From NCBI RefSeq assembly GCF_902459465.1, contig NC_047071.1:6032098-6096097 (forward strand): a DNA stretch of 64,000 nt. The letters are read 5' to 3'. Made by a program: the position numbers and the translations under genes. This DNA comes from Asterias rubens. Its lineage: Eukaryota; Echinodermata; Asteroidea; Forcipulatida; Asteriidae. The notes beneath the pieces were generated by a model that worked only from the letters and a program-made list of their open reading frames with translations, was not told where the DNA came from and made no database searches. Shown here in pieces: positions 56,198 through 64,000 of this stretch (the first letter of the stretch is position 1; the number at the start of each line of letters is the position of its first letter).

Positions 56198-56330
56198 TCT
56201 TTTGGTTTCAAATGTTTTGTTTAAATATAAAATGTTAAATTCAATTCATAATATAATATAATATAATGTTCCACCCTACTATGAAGTTAGTTATTTTCAG
56301 TGTCAACATTTTAAAGGTGTTCACTTTAAT

Positions 56331-56818
56331 AAATACATATGCTTTGTGCAGAATGAATACATATGCTTTGTGCAGAATGAATACATATGCTTTGTGCAGA
56401 ATGAATACATATGCTTTGTGCAGAATGAATACATATGCTTTGTGCAGAATGAATACATATGCTTTGTGCAGAATGAATACATATGCTTTGTGCAGAATGA
56501 ATACATATGCTTTGTGCAGAATGAATACATATGCTTTGTGCAGAATGAATACATATGCTTTGTGCAGAATGAATACATATGCTTTGTGCAGAATGAATAC
56601 ATATGCTTTGTGCAGAATGAATACATATGCTTTGTGCAGAATGAATACATATGCTTTGTGCAGAATGAATACATATGCTTTGTGCAGAATGAATACATAT
56701 GCTTTGTGCAGAAAGAATACATATGCTTTGTGCAGAAAGAATACATATGCTTTGTGCAGAATGAATACATATGCTTTGTGCAGAATGAATACATATGCTT
56801 TGTGCAGAATGAATACAA
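56331..56818 (+). repeat. 24-bp minisatellite, about 20 copies
   Basis: Units of GAATACATATGCTTTGTGCA+GAAT are nearly identical. Two late copies have GAAAGAATA in place of GAATGAATA. With a 24-bp unit, frames stay open in two plus frames and one minus frame; none is judged a gene. Intergenic. Confidence 0.95.
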
Positions 56819-58477
56819 ATGATTGTTCTTTACCAACTCTTCAATTTCTTTTTAGATCTGTTTGAAATATAAACGAGTTCGCTACACATAAAAATGTGCT
56901 GTCTATTGTCAAATGTTTTTTTAGCACCAATTTACACAGACACAGGCACTTTTTAATAAAATGTTTTAATTTATCTGGGCTGGGTTGCCAAGCCTTTCAA
57001 TTCAGAGCCAAATAAATGTTATGCCATCATTTCTTTACCTCAAAGTTTAGGTTTTTGAATAAAGGTAGACATTTTTACAAATATCAAAGTTTGTATGTGC
57101 TTTGAGAGGGTGTCATCATTTGGTAGTGTACGGTCCATCACATGCATGATGTACATATGTGACAGTTTGAGTAGCATGTTGTTTGAGCCCGCTACATGGC
57201 ATGCTAGTAATAATACAGGAAGAATCCACACAGGGTACATGAACATGTAGATACACATAAATACATGTCAATTGTGACTACTTGTAACCATTGCTTTTAA
57301 TAGTTTGGGGTACTATAAATGGTACCCGAGTAACATGCCTGTGATATTTTTTCACAGGACTCGGGGAAAGTACCGAGTATACAGTGCCAACACACATCGG
57401 TGTATTGGTAATAACCAAAATTAATATTCTTTATCCCTGATGCAAATTCAACATCTATTATAAATGGTACATCGAGTAATCTTTTTCAAGCTCCAGTAAA
57501 GATTAGTGGACACCATGTACATTGACTAGAATTCTCTCTTTGCAAATGGTGGAAAATAGATGTTCAAACAAACAAAACCCACCCAGTATCTTGTTTCACA
57601 ATATGTTGCATCACATTATAATTATATAAAAAGTTTCGATATAAAATCAACTTTCTCCACGCTGTTTTCTTGTTCAGTAGTAGTACGACTGCAAGTATAC
57701 ATGAATGTTTCAATGTTTATAACTTGTACTTTTCAAAGGTTTTTTCAGTGTGTCACATATGCATGTACACATTTCAAAAATTACTTGAGCTTGTAGGAGT
57801 GGAGAGGGAAAAATGATGGAGCCAACGTCTTTCTGGATATGTTGCAAGATTGATGGTTTCTTGTAATTATTTGAAGAGACCCCGTAGGAAACATACACAC
57901 CTTGAATCTTCAACTGAAGCTTGAATTCATCCGTAGTTTCGATTACTCTTAAAGTACCTCAGGCCGAGATAAAGCTGCTCACTTAACACATCTTAAAGTG
58001 GTATGAAGTTGTCATATGGCTTGTAGGCACTGATCACATGTCACACTCGGGCAATTGATAAATACCAATAAATCTGATGATGTTTGGTGGCCACTCCCAC
58101 TGGAGACAATTTTTTAACAACATGAACAACTCTTACAGTTTTTACTAGAAGTAAATAAGTTGTTGGGGTTTAATTAAATGTTGTTATTTCCGCAACAAAA
58201 CTTAATGACTAAAGTGTCTCCCTTACAACTCTTTCCCATATAATTAGCTCAAGGAGATATTTGGTTTGTATTGTATATATGAAACTTAAGCAAACAAATT
58301 GATCAAACGTTTGATCGAGATCACCTTATTTCTGAACCTCAACTTGACAGTTTTGCAGTCTCCTTACATAGTTTACTTAAAAATATGCATTCTTTCAAAC
58401 CAAATCAGCTCTTGCAATAATACCCAACCATGCCAACTGCCCAACAAAGTAGTTTGATATGTATCTTCAAGCTTCTG
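56819..58477. other. Intergenic, nothing recognised
   Basis: AT-rich sequence without a recognisable gene or repeat family. A short CACAGGACTCGGGGAAAGTA segment at about 57352 resembles ACAGGACTCTGGAAAGTA at 61429, so a minor interspersed repeat may be present. Confidence 0.3.
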
Positions 58478-58824
58478 TTAAAGACAGTGGACACTATTGG
58501 TTATTGTCGAAGACTAGTCTTCACTGTTGGTGTATCTCAACATATGCATAAAATAACAAATCTGTTAAAATTTGAGCTCATTCGGTCGTCAAAGTTGCGA
58601 GATATTAATGAAAGAAAAACACCATTGTCGCACAACGGTCACACGAAGTTGTGTGCTTTCAGATGCTTGATTTAAATCAAATTCGTGGAAAATTACTTCT
58701 TTCTCGAAAAAACTACATCACTTCAGAGGGAGCTGTTTCTTACAATGTTTTATACTTATTTGTTACCAAGTGAGGTTTTATGAGAATAATTATTTTGAGT
58801 ATATATAGTGTCCACTTCCTTTCA
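58478..58824. mobile_element. MITE family 1 copy
   Basis: Starts TTAAAGACAGTGGACACTAT and ends TAGTGTCCACTTCCTTTC. The interior is slightly deleted. Intergenic. Confidence 0.75.
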
Positions 58825-59224
58825 GTAAATGTTCCTTATAAAAATAAGTGTGTGTGCCCCCAAATATTAATTGCAGTTAAAAGTAAAAAAAATTAGTATT
58901 AGTATTCTCAATGTGACCAACCATAAAAAGCAAGTGTTTCTTAACTACACACTTGAAGGAACGTTCATTACAGAATTGTAAGAAAATAAAATTGTGAGTA
59001 TCACCGATTTACTTAAAACTTACTCGATCTAATGATGATGATGATAGAAGAAAACATCCCTTGAAATATTTCTGTTTGAAATGTTATATTTCATGAGAAA
59101 TAAATAATCTAATCATGTGTTTAGAGTTAATCGCTTAGTGAGCATTTTATTCATATTTTAATTTTGCATCGATGTCATGCAAAATGTGAAATTGGTTTTT
59201 CACTATTTTCATGTGACCCAGATG

Positions 59225-59570
59225 GCTGATTGATCTCAAACTTCTACAGTTTATTTAAGACAGGGTCTGAGGTCATCGTGCAACAAGCTCTTTTTTTTCT
59301 CAGAACCGCGTAGCCAGCTCTGGGGACAGGGCCTTTTCCTGTATTGCCCACAGCTCTGGAACCGCTAACCCGTTCATATCAGAGAAACACACAACATCTC
59401 CCTCTGCCAGCGGCAACTTAAAACATATCTCTTCCAGAAGGCCTGTTCATGAACTTGGGTTTTTTCTTTCCTTTCAGACCAGCGCCTTTGAATGTATTCG
59501 CAGATTAAGTGCGCCCAAGAAGCGCTGTTTTGTTATTTTGTTATTACTGTTATTATTTGTATATGGTGGA
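59225..59570 (+). pseudogene. LINE 3' end (CR1/L2-like reverse transcriptase C-terminus)
   Basis: One plus frame reads LWNR, a stop, then PVHIRETHNISLCQRQLKTY and LFQKACS. This is the familiar W-N-x-L-P ... F-K-x-x-L-K-T-Y-L-F ending of CR1/L2-type ORF2. A 3'UTR-like GCGCCTTTGAATGTATTCGC and a GTTATTATT tail follow. It carries a nonsense change and is 5'-truncated. Confidence 0.6.
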
Positions 59571-59847
59571 TTACAGAAAGTGCTTACACTGCCAGCTTTG
59601 TTAGCAAAAACCAATCCTGTAATGTTACTTTAAGTTACAATTACTTTTCTCAAGAGCAAATCATGCAAGTGATTTAAAGCTATGTTTGTGGTGGTTATTA
59701 ATAATTGTTGTAGTTGTTATCAGTTATGATAACTATTGTTTAGATGTTCATGTGGCTCACTCCGATGAATAGTTAGTTACTAGAAATGGCCACAATGGCA
59801 GTCAATCATGTCAATAAATTCAAGCATATTGAGATCACTCCTGTAGA

Positions 59848-62800
59848 TTACTTGAAGAAATTTTGCAGTTGTTCTCGTATTTCAAAGTCAATTGATTCCA
59901 TGAGTCTAGTGAAGGTAGGAGTGCCATGAATGCGTTCAAACTCGGTGAATTGTAGAATGCAGAAATCCCTCAGTGATGTGCAGTGGACAGGATCTTTCAT
60001 TGACAGCTGTGGAGACAAATCAAAATGCATTTAGCTTTTGCTAATTACTAAAAAAATTTACTTAGTAACAACCAATGGGGAGCTGTTGATAGTATAAAAC
60101 ATTGTGAGAAACGGCTCCCTCTGAAGTGACGTAGGTTTTGAGAAAGAAGTAATATTTCACTGAAATATTTGAATTGAGTTCGAGACCTCAGCTGAGATAC
60201 ACAACTTGACCACTTGTGCGACAAGGGTGCTTTTCTCTTCCATTATTTTTTTGCAACTTCGACGACCAATTTATTTCAAATTTTCACTGGTTAATTATTT
60301 TGTTCATACACCAAGTGAGAAGACTGGTCTTTGACAATTACTAAAGGTGTCCAGTGCCTTTAACAATACAATAGGTAACAAAACGCTTTGATGAGTTTGT
60401 GTTTCGTCAGATTCAGCATTTGTAAGAAAGAATTGAATTCCAATAGACATTGAACAGTTGAAGGTTACTCACTTTCCTTTTCCTTTTATCATGTTCTGTC
60501 TCAAACTCATCTTCTACATCTTCCCTGTCTCCCATCACAAGATAACTGAAAATCAAAATCATACATATGTAAATATAGAGTGAGCAATGCTCATACCTGT
60601 AATTGTTTGATGTACCTATCTACAACGGCCAAATTTCATGGCTCTGCTTACTGCCGACTTAAGCACATAATATGATCATGCGCTATCTATGTAAGCCTAA
60701 AACGCTAAGTAATGTGGAATACGCACGCGCATTAGCCAAAATTTCCCACTAAACCTTGAAATATGCTTGACAAAAGTGCAGAATTCCCTGCGCAGATTAT
60801 TTGCTTTTGGTAAGCAGAGCCATAACATTTGGCCCAGGTCTAGTTGGTTAAACCTGAGACCTTGGCATCCAAGAGTAAGCCCAGCCCTTACTTTAGAGAC
60901 CAATACTTTGATTGGGTATGGTCACAATGAGTCAAGGGCCCAGTTTAATTAAACCTATCGGCAAACAAATTTGTTAAGCACAGAATAGTATTGCTTAACA
61001 GAAATAAGTTTCCACCAAAAACTACATTAAGTTTGCATTGTTGTGACTGGTGTCCAACTCAATTTGTGCTCAGCAAAGCAATTAATCAAACAGTATTTCT
61101 GCTTAACAGCTTTATGGACCTGGCCCCAGGTTTAAAGACCTACAAGTACAACAATGATCTCTACACATGGTGCTTGAGAAAACAGTAATTACAGCATAGC
61201 AATTCAAAGTGATCAGGTAACATTAAGGTTAAATCTTACTCGACTTGGGTTCCGTTTTCCTCACGGCAGACATCATGTAATACTTCCACTACTGCATAAA
61301 CAACGTCAGGAAACTTCTCAACAACCACACTGAGGACAAAAATAGATCCCCAAGTAGTAAGCTTTTGGTAATGCACAAGGGTCGTGGGTTCCAATCCCAT
61401 CTTATTGATATGACTTGGAATTTTTTCACAGGACTCTGGAAAGTACTGAATAAACAGTGCTTAGACACACAAAACACAAAATAATAATAATTTCTTCATG
61501 TAAATTTTGATGTTTTCTTTCCAATTGTACTTATTACTCTTGTGTAGTTTGAACTAAAATGTTTAATGTCAAACAAGGCTAGGTAAATCACAAACTGGAA
61601 ATTCATAAACAAACATACATTTTGGCAAAGCGGTGTTTTTTTTAATGTTTTTTTATACACATTTTTGATGTTATTATTGAAATCAACATTTTCCCCCAAA
61701 GTTTTAGGACAAAAAGTTAATAATTTCTAAATAGTAGTATGATCAGATAACAGTTTCAAGTTTTCATGATTAGCCAATCTTTGATTTGCCTTTTTTTATG
61801 TTGAAGTACATACCACTGGAACGATTGCAAAAATTATAACTCCAACCTATTGCGTTTTCACAGAGACAATTGTACGACCTAATATGTACATATAGATAAG
61901 CTTTCAAAGTCAGCCAAATGCATTGGTGCGTACAAACTGCTGTACACAGACCCCCTTATGCGCAGTTTTAGCAAAGATGCTGTGTCACACCAGAAACATA
62001 ATTGTCACACCAGATGCTGTGTCACACCAGAAACATGACAATCACACCAGATGCTAATGTGTCACACCAGAAACATGACAATCACACAGATGCTAATGTG
62101 TCACACCAGAAACATGACAATCACACCAGATGCTGTGTCACACCAGAAACATGACAATCACACCAGATGCTAATGTGTCACACCAGAAACATGACAATCA
62201 CACCAGATGCTGTGTCACACCAGAAACATGACAATCACACCAGATGCTGATGTGTCACACCAGAAACATGACAATCACACCAGATGCTGTGTCACACCAG
62301 AAACATGACAATCACACCAGATGCTGTATCACACCAGAAACATGACAATCACACCAGATGCTAATGTGTCACACCAGAAACATGACAATCACACCAGATG
62401 CTAATGTGTCACACCCATGACAATCACACCAGAAGTGTGAGAGTTGGTATGAATGCTCATTATATTATCAATTGTTCTACTGTCCACGCCTGTGTGCTTT
62501 TCTACCTGTACATGACTCATGTGCGCTACAGTGTACACCCCAGGTACTCAAGCAACAAACCCATAAATACCTGAGGTATTTATAATTTGACACAAGTGGG
62601 TCGTTGGCATTTGTGTAAGAGTGTATTTCTTCTTTGCCCCCTTTCTTGTAGTGGGAGGGATGGTATAATGTAATGGTACCTTGAGTTTGACGGTAGTAAT
62701 GCCATAAGAGCTAAGGCACTCAGCTTTCTTCTCTCTGCTTGTGTTATCCAATCCATCTTCTCTGACCATACTACAAGGAGTTTACTTAATAACTCATCAG

Positions 62801-63640
62801 GCTAAAGGAACAAACAATATTTACAACACTCTTTAAGGATAAACTACAAAACAAGTAGTTATTTCATCATAACAAGCTGAGTGCAACACAACCTCCAAGT
62901 AAATAACACAGACAAATCCTGTATTGAGCAGGCTGTACTTTCCTGACACTGTAATGTATTGCAGTTTGCAAGTCATAAAATCTTTTATTGATGCTCGGAA
63001 CTTTTTAGATCTTGCTTTTCTCTGATTTAAATCAATGTAACCAAACCAAGGCTGGGAGGTCATAATAGCCTAAACTCTTTTTAAAGACACTGGACAACAT
63101 TGGTAATTGTCAAAGACCAGTCTTCTCACTAGGTGTATCTCAACAAATGCATAAAATTCAAACCTGTGAAAATTTGAGCTCAATCGGTCGTCGAAGTTGC
63201 GAGATCAAAAATGCAAGAAAAAAACACCTTTGTCACACCAAGTTGTGTGCTTTAAGATGCTTGAGTTCCAGACCTCAAATATTATAAGTCTGAGATCTCA
63301 AAATAAAATTCGTGGAAAAATAACATTGTTCTTGAAAACTACCTTACTTCACAGAGGGGGCTGTTTCTCACAATGTTTTATACTATCAACCTCTCCCCAT
63401 TACTCATAATCAAGTAAGGTTTTATGGTAATAATTATTTTGAGTAACTACCAGTAGTGTCCACTGCCCTTAATACAAAAAGAATTGGTTTTCCTTATTAC
63501 TTTTGCAAACATATGAAGATCTGTACCTGTTGCTTAGTGGTATGACAATATTGCTGCAAGAAGGAGAAGAAGAATGATTGATTCTTGATTACGATCCTAG
63601 CAAACACGGAGAGATACATGGACATCACTGTTGGGTACTC
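59848..63640 (-). CDS. IPO11: Importin-11, last five coding exons (partial)
   Basis: Minus-strand exons in coding order: 63640-63527, 62801-62680, 61329-61240, 60545-60473, 60006-59848. They total 558 nt, 185 residues and a stop, all in phase. The segment covers the C-terminal HEAT-repeat region: VMSMYLSVFARIVIKNQSFF, then WSEKMDWITQAERRKLSALA with LMALLPSNS, an acidic linker (YLVMGDREDVEDEFETEHDK) and a final LKDPV-like helix (LSMKDPVHCTSLRDF to LQNFFK). Human IPO11 has the same order (ITQPERRKLSALALLSLLPS, EQDKRKKMLALKDPV, ending LQEFLQ). Importin-11 carries cargoes such as UBE2E3 and RPL12 into the nucleus under RanGTP control. The RanGTP-binding N-terminal part lies right of the window. 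The gene converges with GFM2 across 8.7 kb of repeats. Confidence 0.92.
60035..60363. mobile_element. MITE family 1 copy, left end lost
   Basis: AACCAATGGGGAGCTGTTGA through to GGTGTCCAGTGCCTTTAA (TTAA at 60360-60363). It starts about 30 bp from the last IPO11 exon. Confidence 0.7.
60624..60837. repeat. Foldback repeat in IPO11
   Basis: GGCCAAATTTCATGGCTCTG on the left is mirrored by CAGAGCCATAACATTTGGCC on the right, followed outward by short unmatched flanks. Confidence 0.6.
60938..61133. repeat. Second foldback repeat in IPO11
   Basis: GGGCCCAGTTTAATTAAAC and AAGCACAGAATA on the left are loosely mirrored by TATTTCTGCTTAAC and GGACCTGGCCCC on the right. Confidence 0.45.
61975..62434 (+). 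repeat. 37/40-bp minisatellite, about 12 copies
   Basis: Units of TGTGTCACACCAGAAACATG+ACAATCACACCAGATGC, with or without TAA/TGA. It lies in an IPO11 intron. CACACCAGA occurs twice per unit, so the unit itself is an older duplication. Confidence 0.92.
63081..63472. mobile_element. TTAA-flanked MITE family 1 copy
   Basis: Starts TTAAAGACACTGGACAACAT and ends CACTGCCCTTAA, with both ends TTAA. IPO11 intron. Confidence 0.78.
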
Positions 63641-64000
63641 CTGGACCAACAAAATACAAAGAAATAAAATACAGTAAACAGTTAATACTAGGACTGTTGA
63701 CAATTTAAAGTTTTATACAGTGTTCTTCATACATTCAGAGAAAAAAATATGTAACCCTTAACTATTTATGGGTCAAACAAATTTTGGGTCGCCTGCAAGT
63801 TTTTTACTAGCCAAAATGAAATAATGCAAATAATTTTTTTTTAAATCGATCAGGTCCCCTAATTGATAGTATTTGTATTCATAAAAATAAAATATTTATG
63901 GGTTTGTGATTTGAGGTTTGTTTGTATAAAAAACTTTTGCCAACAAAATGTTTGTGATTTCCAATCAGTCAGCGACACACACTGTACATGTAGGGAAAAA
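63641..64000. other. IPO11 intron, right edge of window
   Basis: No further exon or repeat was recognised. Confidence 0.3.

Noticed and set aside
56331-56818. CRISPR-like regular repeat array (also 48090-49285 and 61975-62434)
   Set aside because: Units are contiguous without unique spacers, and the context is a eukaryotic intron or intergenic region.
56266-56865. 199-, 171- and 158-aa frames
   Set aside because: Periodicity of the 24-bp array keeps them open; there is no signal, domain or splice support.

Overview
The window is nuclear DNA of an animal, most likely an echinoderm and probably a sea star. The organism call is inference. It rests on the intron-rich animal genes, on a foldback element built like the TU elements described from sea urchin, and on dense foldback MITEs. 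The sequence itself shows five conserved protein genes, four of them with long repeat-filled introns and one (REEP) seen only as a single edge exon. A placeholder of exactly 500 N lies at 29557-30056. No bacterial, CRISPR or operon-type features were seen.

Genes from left to right: a REEP5/6-like ER-shaping protein (first coding exon only, minus, running off the left edge); DDX49, a nucleolar DEAD-box helicase (plus, 12 exons, 4158-18014, complete at 465 aa); TM2D3, the almondex homologue (minus, 5 exons, 29215 to 20859, complete at 270 aa); GFM2, the mitochondrial ribosome-release GTPase (plus, 17 exons, 31553-51092, lacking only the extreme N-terminus); and the last five coding exons of IPO11, importin-11 (minus, 63640 to 59848). 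All exon joins below were made by hand from splice sites and reading phase. For DDX49 and TM2D3 the joined lengths are exact multiples of three from ATG to stop. REEP/DDX49 and TM2D3/GFM2 are head-to-head pairs; DDX49/TM2D3 and GFM2/IPO11 are tail-to-tail. The genes are unrelated housekeeping functions and nothing suggests they act in one pathway.

Most of the rest is mobile DNA. The REEP-DDX49 spacer holds a 2.6 kb FB/TU-type foldback element with a perfect 8-bp target duplication, and a small element with a perfect 9-bp duplication whose relative at 40 kb also has a 9-bp duplication. Several different MITE families share TTAA at both ends, and one of them occurs about fifteen times. TM2D3 intron 3 carries a Tigger/pogo transposon (23410-26692) with an uninterrupted 524-aa transposase, matching terminal repeats and TA duplications. 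Two elements with Helentron-like ends (33321-34397 and 52071-54225) sit inside TTA microsatellites. tRNA-derived SINEs, LINE remnants and a Tc1 fossil are also present. The 3' half of GFM2 and the IPO11 region carry many minisatellite arrays (24, 39, 40, 51, 76 and 115 bp units). Two of these keep long but non-genic reading frames open because their unit is a multiple of three.
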